From assembly GCA_014584395.1 (NCBI GenBank), contig JACTMY010000020.1:168631-232630 (forward strand): a stretch of DNA of 64,000 nucleotides. Reading direction: 5' to 3'. Below are positions 56,065-64,000 of this stretch, piece by piece. Within the stretch, counting starts at the first letter, position 1; every line of letters starts with the position of its first letter. This stretch comes from Planctomycetota bacterium. GTDB taxonomy: Bacteria > Planctomycetota > Planctomycetia > Gemmatales > HRBIN36. Under the pieces are notes generated by a model. That model ran no database searches and was not told where the DNA came from. It was given only the letters and a program-made list of their open reading frames with translations. The position numbers were made by a program, and so were the translations under genes.

Positions 56065-57912
56065 TCATGGGGGGCCTTCCTCCAAGGAGGAGGGAGCATG
56101 AGATGAGGGATCGATGCGCAGACCCAATTCGATCAGTTCCATCATGCCTTGATTGAGCAACTGCATTTCATCCTGGCTCAAGGGATAGTGGCCCAGGAGC
56201 AGCGCCTGGACGTAGAGCATTTCGATCACCCGCCGCAGCAGCGGATTGGCCTGCTGTCCGCGCAGCCGCTGGACGAGGGGATTGGCGAAATTGAAATAAA
56301 GCCGGCTCGCCTCCCGCTCCCGGGGCTGGCCGCGGCGCAGGTCGCCGAGCAGCTCCGAGAAGAGGGGATTGGCCACGTCCTGGGAGCGCTGCACGTCGCG
56401 GAGAAACCGGCCCACCTGGCTGGTGTGGAACAGCACCGGAATCTCGACCGGCTGGAAGCGCTTGATCTCGGGGAGGCATTGATAAGGACGCAGCACCTTG
56501 CGGGCCGCTTCGATCAGAAACTGCAAGTCGGCCTCCTCCTGTGCATCGACGTCGTCCAAATCCCGGGCCAATTGAGCGGGATCGATGCGTTCGACGTAGA
56601 GGTCCTCCCGCGTTTCGGAGACCTTGTCGAGCAGGTCGCTTTCCATCGTGTGGCCGGCGTTGATCAGCGGGATGCCCTGGGCGGCGGCGATGCGGGCGAT
56701 CTGGCGGTAGCCGTCCACTTCGGAGACGTAGCGCACCTGCGGGCTGTGCTTCAAGAACTGGCCGAAGCTCATGCGGCCCAGGTTGGTTTCGAATTGGAAC
56801 CAATCCATGCACAGTTGAAAAAATTCGTCGTCATGCAGGGCCAGCGTCTTCATGGCCAGGTCGTGGCGGTCGAGCAATTTCTGGACGGCTTCGGGCCGCT
56901 CCTGGGCCATGCGGCGCAGGTGCTGTTTGAGCGTCTCGCCCAGCGTCTCCCGCGCCTTGTGCAGCCGCTGATCCTCGATGAGCGTTTCCCGGGAGGCGGT
57001 CGGCCGCAAGTCGTCGACGTTGACCACGGCCTTGACGAAGATGGCCCATTCGGGAAGGACGTTCTCCACCTTGTCGGAAAGAAACATCCGCTTGAGGTAA
57101 ACGCGGTGAGTTTGGGTCACGCCGGGCTGCAAGGGGTGGCGGATGATGTAGGCGGCCCCGGCCACCTGCCCGGCGTCGGAGGCCAGGGGAATGTAGTCGT
57201 CGTAGCTCTCCTCGAAAATCTCCTTGCCGAAGTCGAGCCAGGCCTGGCGCCGCTCCTGATCGTGGACGAACTCCCGCAGCCAGGGGGGAGGCGTTTGGTT
57301 GATCTGCGTCTTGGCCTTGCCGCGCTGAATCGTGACCGGATAGGGCAACAGGCGGCCGAAGTGCCGGGCGTGATGCACCAGTTCATCGTATTTAAACAGG
57401 GAGGCACATTCCGGCTTGGCGGTAAGGCAGACTTGCGTGCCCGGCTCGACGTCGATGGCCAGGGTGCGGACCGTGTAAGTGCCGTCGGGCTTGGCCTTCC
57501 ATTCCACGGGCGGATGGCCGGGGCGGGCGGACTGCGAGATGACGATGATCTCATCGCTGACGACGAAGCAGGAAAGGATGCCGATGCCGAACTGTCCGAG
57601 GTAATCCTTGGGTCGGCCGCCGCGCCCCAGCCGCTTGGAGCTGTGGCCGATGGTGGCGAGGAATTCATGGACCTCCGCTTCGGTCAGGCCGATGCCATTG
57701 TCGGCGGCCAGGAGCCGGCTCGGCTGGCCGGGCTTGTCGTGGAGCTCGAACAGGATCGTGCCCGGCCATGCGGGGTCGGCGTTGACCCGTTCGCGAATGG
57801 CGTCCACGCCGTTTTGCAGCAACTCGCGGACGAAGATTTCCGGACCGCTGTAGAGATGATCCGAAAGCAGTTCGATGATGCCGCGCAGGTCGATTTGAAA
57901 GCGATGATTCAC
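56065..57912 (-). CDS. HSP90-family chaperone (HtpG-like, divergent)
   Basis: A 615-aa HSP90 relative. The ATPase has VRELLQNGVDAIRER (catalytic Glu), DNGIGLTEAEVHEFLATIGHSS, and the lid Gly motif GQFGIGILSCFVVSDEI. The middle-domain arginine may be in DDLRPTASRETL. The C-terminal part is shorter and unlike E. coli HtpG (624 aa). GTG 57912 follows AAGGG and places the N-terminus as in HtpG; the track TTG adds 12 residues. It is operonic with a helical-repeat protein. Confidence 0.87.
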   Translation of the reverse strand: MNHRFQIDLRGIIELLSDHLYSGPEIFVRELLQNGVDAIRERVNADPAWPGTILFELHDKPGQPSRLLAADNGIGLTEAEVHEFLATIGHSSKRLGRGGRPKDYLGQFGIGILSCFVVSDEIIVISQSARPGHPPVEWKAKPDGTYTVRTLAIDVEPGTQVCLTAKPECASLFKYDELVHHARHFGRLLPYPVTIQRGKAKTQINQTPPPWLREFVHDQERRQAWLDFGKEIFEESYDDYIPLASDAGQVAGAAYIIRHPLQPGVTQTHRVYLKRMFLSDKVENVLPEWAIFVKAVVNVDDLRPTASRETLIEDQRLHKARETLGETLKQHLRRMAQERPEAVQKLLDRHDLAMKTLALHDDEFFQLCMDWFQFETNLGRMSFGQFLKHSPQVRYVSEVDGYRQIARIAAAQGIPLINAGHTMESDLLDKVSETREDLYVERIDPAQLARDLDDVDAQEEADLQFLIEAARKVLRPYQCLPEIKRFQPVEIPVLFHTSQVGRFLRDVQRSQDVANPLFSELLGDLRRGQPREREASRLYFNFANPLVQRLRGQQANPLLRRVIEMLYVQALLLGHYPLSQDEMQLLNQGMMELIELGLRIDPSSHAPSSLEEGPP

Positions 57913-58236
57913 GTTAAGCCCTTGGCTGACAAAGGTCGGACGGGCCAAGGGCCGGTTCGCCGACCGCCGGACCTCCCGGAGTTTCTGTCAGAGTAGCGTT
58001 ATTCTAACCGCTGCTCCCACGATGGGAATTGGTTTTTCGGCAGGAATCGTGGCTTGCTGCCGCCATCAGCGAGGATCACGCCTGGCTCAGGCCCCATCCC
58101 GCTCGTATTGACCCCCTTTTTACATGGCCGTACACTTTGAGCAGAGGTCCGATAAACTGACCTTGAAGCCGTGCCGCCCATCGGAGTGGGGCGTGAGCCT
58201 GCCGGGGGGCGGTTTTTTGGTGGGAAGGACGCACAC
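57913..58236. other. Divergent intergenic region between the HSP90-like gene and secA
   Basis: About 320 bp. It carries the secA promoter and should also hold the HSP90-like operon promoter, for which only a TAGAAT on the minus strand (58006-58001) was seen. No CIRCE-like repeat was found. Confidence 0.5.
58108..58136 (+). promoter_or_regulatory. Promoter of secA
   Basis: TTGACC (58108-58113), 17 bp, then TACACT (58131-58136). Transcription would start near 58143, about 94 nt before the ATG. Confidence 0.55.
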
Positions 58237-61200
58237 ATGAACGCGAATGCCGAGTTCAAGGAGCCTGAAGCAGGCTCATCCCCTTCATCGGCACCGCAGG
58301 ACGCGGATCAACTGTCCCTCTGGGAGCAGATTGGCGATTTCTTCAGCAGCCTGTCCGAAGGCGCCGTGAGCCTCATCACCCGCGTTTTCGGCTCCAGCAA
58401 CGAGCGCTACATTCGCAAGCTAGGCTACGTTCGCGTCAAGGAAGCCGACCCTCCCTACAGCATCGTCGACGGTTCGCTGCTCAGCAAGATCAACGCCTTG
58501 GAAAAGCAGATGCAAGCGCTGAGTGATGAGGAGCTGCGGCAGATGACGCCGCGGATGCGCGAGCGGCTCAAGAACGGCGAACCGCTGGATTGGCTGCTGC
58601 CCGAGGCCTTCGCCGCCTGCCGCGAATCGGCCCGCCGCTACAAGAACATGCGGCACTACGACGTGCAGATGATCGGCGGCATCGTCCTGCACCGGGGCAA
58701 CATCGCCGAGATGGTGACCGGCGAAGGCAAGACCCTCGTCGCCACCCTGGCGGCCTTCCTCAACGGCCTCGAGGGCAAGGGCGTTCACGTCATCACCGTC
58801 AACGATTACCTGGCCCGCCGCGACTGCGAATGGATGACGCCGATCTATCAGGGCCTGGGCATGACCGCGGGCTACATCCAATCCGACATGCACCCCGGCG
58901 AGCGCCGCAAGGCTTACGACTGCGACATCACCTACGGCACCAATAGCGAATTTGGCTTCGACTATCTCCGCGACAACATGAAGCCCGCCCGCTGGGGCGA
59001 TCCGCGCTACCCCGTCAGCATGCAGCAGTGCCAGAAAGCCCTGCACTACGCCATCATCGACGAGGTGGACAACATCCTCATCGACGAAGCCCGCACGCCG
59101 TTGATCATCTCCGGCCAGGCCCACGGCGACGTCAACCGCTTCCGCCTGGCCGACCGCATCGCCCGGCAGCTCAAGCCCGGCACCCATTTTGAAATCAAGG
59201 AAAAGGAGCATTCCTGCCACTTGACCGAAGAGGGTATCCGCGAGGCGGAAAAGCTGGCCGGCGTCGAGAGTTTCTACACGGCCGGGAACATGGAATGGCC
59301 CCACCTCATCGACCAGGCCCTCAAGGCGCACCATCTCTACAAGCGCGACAAGAAATACATGGTCATGCCCAGCCCCGAAACGGGCGAGCCGAGCGTGATC
59401 ATCGTCGATGAATTCACGGGCCGGCCCATGTTCGGCCGCCAGTGGTCGGACGGCCTGCACCAGGCGGTCGAGGCGAAGGAAGGCGTGCCGATCAAGGAAG
59501 AGACGCAGACGCTGGCCACGATCACCTTGCAGAACTTCTTCAAGCTCTACAAGAAGCTGGCGGGCATGACCGGCACCGCCATGACCGAGGCCACGGAGTT
59601 TTGGAAAATCTACAAGCTCGACGTCATCGCCATCCCCACCAATCGCCGGTTGCGGCGGGTCAACCATCCCGATGTCGTCTACCGCACCGAAGCGGAGAAA
59701 TGGGCGGCGCTCTTGGGCGAGATCGTCGAAGTGCATAACGCGGGCCGCCCCATCCTCGTCGGCACCGTCGACGTGGACAAGTCGGAAAAGCTCGGCAACC
59801 TCCTGAAGAAGAAGGGCATCAAGTTCGAGCTGCTCAACGCCAAGCCCGAGAACGTCGGCCGCGAGGCCGAGATCATTGCCCAGGCCGGCCGCCTCGGCGC
59901 AGTCACCATCTCGACCAACATGGCCGGCCGCGGCACCGACATCATCCTCGGCGGCAATCCCGAGTTCCTCGCCTGGGCCAAGCTCAAGCAGCAATACGCT
60001 TCCCGGCTCGACGTCCCCCCGGATACCTGGAAGCAGACGGTCGATGAGATCGAGGCCCGGGAGAAGACCCGGGAGGAAGGCCGCCAGGTCGCTGAGCTGG
60101 GCGGGCTGCACGTCATCGGCACCGAGCGGCACGAAGCCCGCCGCATCGACAATCAGCTCCGCGGCCGCGCCGGCCGCCAGGGCGACCCCGGCTCCAGCCG
60201 CTTCTACCTGTCCCTGCAGGACGACCTGCTCCGCATCTTCGGCGGCGAGACCATGGCCGCCTGGATGCAGACCCTGGGCATGGAAGAAGGGCAATGCATC
60301 GAAAGCAAGATGCTCACCCGCCGCATCGCCGCCTGCCAGAAGAAGGTCGAGGAGAAGAACTTCGACATCCGCAAGAACCTGCTCGAATACGACGAGGTCA
60401 TGGACCATCAGCGCAAGCGCGTCTACGGCTTCCGGCAGCGCTTGCTCGAAGACGGCAACGGCAAGTTGATCCTCATGGACATGCTGCGCACGCAGATTGA
60501 CAAGACGGTCGCCATGTGCATGGCCGACGACTACGGCGCGGAAACCTTCGCCAACTTCGCCGAGACGCGGCTCAACATGGATTTCGAGACCAGTGATTTT
60601 CGCCGGATGGACTTCGCCGAGGCGGCCGCCGCGGCCAAGGAGAAGGCGGCCCGGCAGGCCATCCCCGCCATCGAGGACGCCCTCGAGGAAAACCTCAGCG
60701 CCGACGTCGAGGAGCGCGAGTGGAACTGGGAAGCCATGGCGGGCTTCATGGGCCGGCAATACGGCGTCAAGACGACGGCCCGCGAGCTGAAGCAGATCGG
60801 CCGCGATCAACTGCTCAATCATCTCGTGCCCAAGGCCGAGGAGGCGATCCAGGCCATCGACCTGTCCGAAGGGGAGCCGATCCTCAGCCCCGACTTCGGC
60901 CGCCGCTCCGTGGCGGAATGGGTCAAGCTGAAATTCCGGGTGGACGTGTCTCTCGAGGAATTGGCCCCCTTGGAAACCCCCGCCATCAAAGATATGGTCT
61001 TCCAGAAGATCATGGAGCTGTACCACGAGAAGGAAATCGAGTTCCCGATGCAGGTGGGACTGGCCAACTTCATGGCGGAAGGCCATCAGGGCATGGGCGA
61101 GCGGTACAACCGCGACGGCCTGCTCGCCTGGGTCAAGGAGCGTTTCCCCGGCGCCGCCGACGCCATCAACGCCGATCAGTTCTTGAACCAATCGCGGCAT

Positions 61201-61938
61201 CGGCTCCAAGAGGAGATCCTGGAAGTCAGCAAGCGGTTCTATCCCGCCCAGGGGACGGCGGGGCTGGACGCCCTGATCGAACGCCATCTCGGCCGGGCCG
61301 ACCGCGCCGCGGCTTCCACCGCCCAGGCCATCGCCCAGGCCATGAAGGCCGACTATCAGATCGAGATGGATCCCGAGGAGCTCGCCGGCCTGGGCAGCGC
61401 CGCCCTCCGGGAAAAGCTCTACAACGCTTGCGACGACCGCTACCGCCGGGAGATGCGAAGCATGGAGCGGTCGCTCATCCTCAACATCCTCGACGCCAGT
61501 TGGAAGGACCACCTCTATGCCATGGACCACCTGCGGGCCGGCATCGGCCTGGTCGGGTACGCCCAGATCGATCCCAAGATCGAATACAAGCGCCAGGGCA
61601 TGAAGCTGTTCGATGAGATGTGGAACGGCATGCAAGCCAAGGTCACCGACCTGGTTTTCCGCATGGAAGAGGCGGCGGCTTCCCTTTCGGAAGCGCTGCT
61701 GCTCAACAGCGTGGCCCAGCATCAACAGGCCCCCTCCTCCTTCTCCGCGCAGGTGTCGACGGGGGGCGTCGCCGCCAGTTCGGGCAAGCAGGAACCCGCC
61801 TACAGCACCAACAGCGGCGAGGGCCGCAAGCTCGAACCGATCCGCAATCGCGGTCCCAAGGTGGGCCGCAACGAACCCTGCCCCTGCGGCAGCGGCAAGA
61901 AGTTCAAGAACTGCTGCATGAAGAAAACGTCGGTGTGA
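58237..61938 (+). CDS. secA: Preprotein translocase ATPase SecA (long form)
   Basis: A 1233-aa SecA, about 330 residues longer than E. coli SecA. Walker A is MVTGEGKT and the DEAD-like box is [35 protein letters not shown] and [29 protein letters not shown] follow. The extra length lies in the C-terminal helical scaffold and wing (after [16 protein letters not shown]). The zinc tail [13 protein letters not shown] binds SecB or ribosomes in other species. ATG 58237 follows GGAAGGA. It drives Sec-dependent export. Confidence 0.95.
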   Translation: MNANAEFKEPEAGSSPSSAPQDADQLSLWEQIGDFFSSLSEGAVSLITRVFGSSNERYIRKLGYVRVKEADPPYSIVDGSLLSKINALEKQMQALSDEELRQMTPRMRERLKNGEPLDWLLPEAFAACRESARRYKNMRHYDVQMIGGIVLHRGNIAEMVTGEGKTLVATLAAFLNGLEGKGVHVITVNDYLARRDCEWMTPIYQGLGMTAGYIQSDMHPGERRKAYDCDITYGTNSEFGFDYLRDNMKPARWGDPRYPVSMQQCQKALHYAIIDEVDNILIDEARTPLIISGQAHGDVNRFRLADRIARQLKPGTHFEIKEKEHSCHLTEEGIREAEKLAGVESFYTAGNMEWPHLIDQALKAHHLYKRDKKYMVMPSPETGEPSVIIVDEFTGRPMFGRQWSDGLHQAVEAKEGVPIKEETQTLATITLQNFFKLYKKLAGMTGTAMTEATEFWKIYKLDVIAIPTNRRLRRVNHPDVVYRTEAEKWAALLGEIVEVHNAGRPILVGTVDVDKSEKLGNLLKKKGIKFELLNAKPENVGREAEIIAQAGRLGAVTISTNMAGRGTDIILGGNPEFLAWAKLKQQYASRLDVPPDTWKQTVDEIEAREKTREEGRQVAELGGLHVIGTERHEARRIDNQLRGRAGRQGDPGSSRFYLSLQDDLLRIFGGETMAAWMQTLGMEEGQCIESKMLTRRIAACQKKVEEKNFDIRKNLLEYDEVMDHQRKRVYGFRQRLLEDGNGKLILMDMLRTQIDKTVAMCMADDYGAETFANFAETRLNMDFETSDFRRMDFAEAAAAAKEKAARQAIPAIEDALEENLSADVEEREWNWEAMAGFMGRQYGVKTTARELKQIGRDQLLNHLVPKAEEAIQAIDLSEGEPILSPDFGRRSVAEWVKLKFRVDVSLEELAPLETPAIKDMVFQKIMELYHEKEIEFPMQVGLANFMAEGHQGMGERYNRDGLLAWVKERFPGAADAINADQFLNQSRHRLQEEILEVSKRFYPAQGTAGLDALIERHLGRADRAAASTAQAIAQAMKADYQIEMDPEELAGLGSAALREKLYNACDDRYRREMRSMERSLILNILDASWKDHLYAMDHLRAGIGLVGYAQIDPKIEYKRQGMKLFDEMWNGMQAKVTDLVFRMEEAAASLSEALLLNSVAQHQQAPSSFSAQVSTGGVAASSGKQEPAYSTNSGEGRKLEPIRNRGPKVGRNEPCPCGSGKKFKNCCMKKTSV

Positions 61939-61960
61939 GCGTTCAAGAGACGCATCGTTT

Positions 61961-63661
61961 TCACGTCGCCGTCGCCGTGACCAGGGTCGGCGTGTTGTAT
62001 TGATCCGCGGCGCCGCCCCGGCCATGGCTTTGCCACCAGGCTTGCGCTTCCTCTTCGTTCCAGGCGTTGGCCGCGGAGCAGCCGGCCAAGGCTTCGGCGA
62101 GCGCTTTGACCGAGGGGAAGCGTTGGTCGGGCTGCTTCTCCAGACAGCGCAGGATGATCTCCTCCAGGTCCGCCGGAATCTCCGGCCGGATCGACCGCGG
62201 CGGGCGGACCGGTTCCCGAACGTGGGCGATCACCGTTTGCATGGCGGTGGCCTTGATGAACGGCGGCTGCCCCGTCAGCATGTAGAACGCCGTGGCCCCC
62301 AGGCTGTAGACGTCGCCGCGGGCGTCGACGGTGTCCAGTCCTTGGGCTTGCTCGGGGGAGAGATAGTCCGGCGTGCCCACGATGAAGCCTTCATGGGTGA
62401 GCTTGGAATCCGCCTGCTCCCATTCCGGATGAAGCACCAGGCCGAAGTCGAGCAGCTTGACCACGTCGAATTGGCCGCCCAGGGGGCAGACCAGGATGTT
62501 GCTGGGCTTGATGTCGCGGTGAATCAGCCCCGCGGCATGAGCTTCGTGCAAGGCGGCGCACACCTGCTTAAGGAGAAAGACCGCCCGGCCCGCCGGCATG
62601 GGGCCCGACTCCGCCACGATCTCGGCGAGCGACAGCCCCGGCAGATATTCCATGACGTAATAAAACGTGCCCTCCTGGGTGTGGCCATAGTCGAAGATTT
62701 GCACCGTGTTCCAATGGGTCAAGCCGGCGGTGGCCTGCACCTCGCGCTCGAAGCGGGCCTGGTTCGTGGGGTCGTTGGCCTTTTCGGCCCGAATCAGCTT
62801 GACCACGCAGGGCCGCTTGAGCAGCAGATGCTCGGCCAGATAGACCTCCCCCATGCCCCCCTGGCCTAGCCGCGTCTTGAGCCGATATTGGCCCAGTTGT
62901 TTCGACTCGAAGGCTTGCTTTTGCAGCGCGTGGATGCGGTACGATCCGAAACCGGCGATGACCAGGGCCAGCCCGAGAAAGAGGACTTCAAAGGGCAGGA
63001 CGTGCATCCAATAGGCGGTCGCGAGTTCGAAGTGGACGGCCGCGATGCCGCTGATCAGGATCGGCACGAACGCCCAGGCGGCGGTGATTGTCGTGCAGCG
63101 CCGGGCGGTGTTGGGGATGAAGACGCCGTAAAGGGTGATGAGGGCAAACCAGCGCAGGACGTTGAGTTTGTTCATCAGGCCGAAAACGGCGTTGCGTTGC
63201 GGGGCCTCGCTGCTGAGCTGGGCCAGGGCGGCTTGGAACACCGGCTGCCGATACACCTCGATGCTCAGGTAGGTGAAATGGGCCGTGATGACGCCGAAGA
63301 AAAGCACCTCGCACAACCGCAGATGGTTCATGTTCGGAGCGGCTTTCCGCCACAGATGGAACGCCAGACCCGCCGCCGCGAGGGCGATCGTGATCGTGAT
63401 GACATGATCGATCCAGCCGGAGTGCACGAAAATGGGGGAGATCAACGACACCAGCGCGACGAAGGCGTAGCAAGCAGCCAGGATCGTGGTCGCCAGGCGC
63501 AGGCGATGCAGCAGCAGATGGCCCAACTCCGCGTTGAAGCCGGTGCTGTTGGCCTCGCAGACCACCCGGCAGACCATGGCGGCCAGCCCCTCCTTGGATG
63601 ACGCCGCGGGTTGGGGAAGGGGTGCGGCACGACGCACGTCGGGGACGGCAGGCGGTTGCAT
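61961..63661 (-). CDS. Membrane Ser/Thr protein kinase with N-terminal multi-helix domain
   Basis: A 566-aa protein. Residues 50-260 hold about six membrane helices (LATTILAACYAFVALVSLI to VLFLGLALVIAGFGSY). A complete Hanks-type kinase follows: GQGGMGEVYLAEH (P-loop), CVVKLI (Lys), LIHRDIKPSNIL and LLDFGLVL, with YLSPEQ. This is the reverse of the usual order (cytoplasmic kinase first, then one helix). The input is probably a membrane signal. It is convergent with secA, 22 bp apart. Confidence 0.88.
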   Translation of the reverse strand: MQPPAVPDVRRAAPLPQPAASSKEGLAAMVCRVVCEANSTGFNAELGHLLLHRLRLATTILAACYAFVALVSLISPIFVHSGWIDHVITITIALAAAGLAFHLWRKAAPNMNHLRLCEVLFFGVITAHFTYLSIEVYRQPVFQAALAQLSSEAPQRNAVFGLMNKLNVLRWFALITLYGVFIPNTARRCTTITAAWAFVPILISGIAAVHFELATAYWMHVLPFEVLFLGLALVIAGFGSYRIHALQKQAFESKQLGQYRLKTRLGQGGMGEVYLAEHLLLKRPCVVKLIRAEKANDPTNQARFEREVQATAGLTHWNTVQIFDYGHTQEGTFYYVMEYLPGLSLAEIVAESGPMPAGRAVFLLKQVCAALHEAHAAGLIHRDIKPSNILVCPLGGQFDVVKLLDFGLVLHPEWEQADSKLTHEGFIVGTPDYLSPEQAQGLDTVDARGDVYSLGATAFYMLTGQPPFIKATAMQTVIAHVREPVRPPRSIRPEIPADLEEIILRCLEKQPDQRFPSVKALAEALAGCSAANAWNEEEAQAWWQSHGRGGAADQYNTPTLVTATAT

Positions 63662-63761
63662 GGGATTCTCTTGCCTCGGAGCCGGGCTGGCTCGATGGAA
63701 CGGATCGAAACGGTCGGTTTATTCTATGAAAGAACGGCCAACGCCGGGCTGATTACGTCTG

Positions 63762-64000
63762 GTGGTGGTGTACAGCCGCACCCGCAACACCCTCGGCTAC
63801 AGCTATACCGCCACCGCCCTCGACTTCGCCATGATGAACCCCTGCAAATTCGGGGGCAACATCGCCCGCTGGTACAACCGCGCCCAGGTCGGCGTCAGCG
63901 TCATCAGCGGCGGCAAATCCCTCGCCCAAGGCGACTACCTCGGCGGCATGTTAGAACTCGGCATGTCCGGCATGCAACTCCGCGGCATGAACGCCGCCTG
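63762..64000 (+). CDS. Unidentified ORF, 3' cut by window edge
   Basis: An open frame runs from a TGA at 63750 to the window end without a stop. It contains three consecutive GTG codons but no ribosome site. The peptide (LDFAMMNPCKFGGNIARWYN, then GGMLELGMSGMQLRGMNAA) resembles the Ala/Gly helical region before Hint domains of large planctomycete proteins. This is a weak impression. It may be a 5'-truncated remnant or a true gene. Confidence 0.35.
   Translation, partial: MVVYSRTRNTLGYSYTATALDFAMMNPCKFGGNIARWYNRAQVGVSVISGGKSLAQGDYLGGMLELGMSGMQLRGMNAA

Noticed and set aside
56149-57996. 615-aa ORF on the plus strand
   Set aside because: Antisense to the HSP90-like gene; the minus-strand product has all the ATPase motifs.
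58420-62025. 1201-aa ORF on the minus strand
   Set aside because: It is the antisense shadow of secA in GC-rich DNA; it has no motifs and no ribosome site, while secA is unambiguous.

Overview
This 64 kb window is high-GC bacterial chromosome, almost certainly from a planctomycete and probably a relative of the Gemmata group. The evidence is two PEP-CTERM secreted proteins, a TIGR03067-type protein, a DUF5329-type protein, a very long SecA, a membrane Ser/Thr kinase, Tad-type pseudopilins, and frequent TTG/GTG starts. No rRNA, prophage, insertion sequence or CRISPR array was seen. Genus-level assignment is not possible from reading alone. All family calls come from reading motifs; no database was searched.

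Layout. 0-5.4 kb: DinB tail, DNA alkylation repair protein, small stress membrane protein and cysteine desulfurase on the + strand, then a minus-strand run of an orphan PxpB, an APH-fold protein lacking catalytic residues, and a hotdog thioesterase. 5.5-9.9 kb: Tad-type surface operon ending in a 1061-aa von Willebrand A protein. 10-13 kb: ABC exporter pair and a beta-propeller protein. 13.5-19 kb: membrane pyrophosphatase, MsrB, and a peptidyl-prolyl isomerase with a PseG-like protein. 19.4-26.7 kb: xylulokinase, two small membrane proteins, nicotinate phosphoribosyltransferase, amidase, ParB and tRNA-Pro. A perfect parS palindrome lies between pncB and the amidase, about 2 kb from parB. 26.8-34.3 kb: an accessory stretch of small regulators (two ArsR, one HxlR) with their likely targets, a guanidinium exporter, a PEP-CTERM protein and a secreted metallopeptidase.

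34.3-42 kb: TatC, cardiolipin synthase, a lysine 2,3-aminomutase followed by an ATP-grasp ligase, and a ribonuclease HI-like protein with an alpha/beta hydrolase. 42-47.4 kb: PEP-CTERM protein, MFS transporter and small secreted proteins. 47.5-54.6 kb: an RNase E/G gene with a DUF2344 partner and an overlapping small ORF, then a regulatory phosphotransferase operon (hpf, EIIA, HPr, enzyme I). 54.9-58 kb: an HSP90-like chaperone with a helical-repeat partner. 58-64 kb: SecA, a membrane Ser/Thr kinase, and the start of an unidentified ORF cut by the window edge.

The most notable points are: the parB/parS pair without parA; the HSP90-like and repeat-protein operon; an RNase E/G whose S1 domain is split by about 400 low-complexity residues; a vWA domain split by about 560 residues; a degenerate APH kinase; and regulator genes whose inverted-repeat operators can be read directly over consensus promoters. 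Several promoters fit TTGNNN-17-TANNNT closely, so standard sigma70-type promoters appear readable in this genome.
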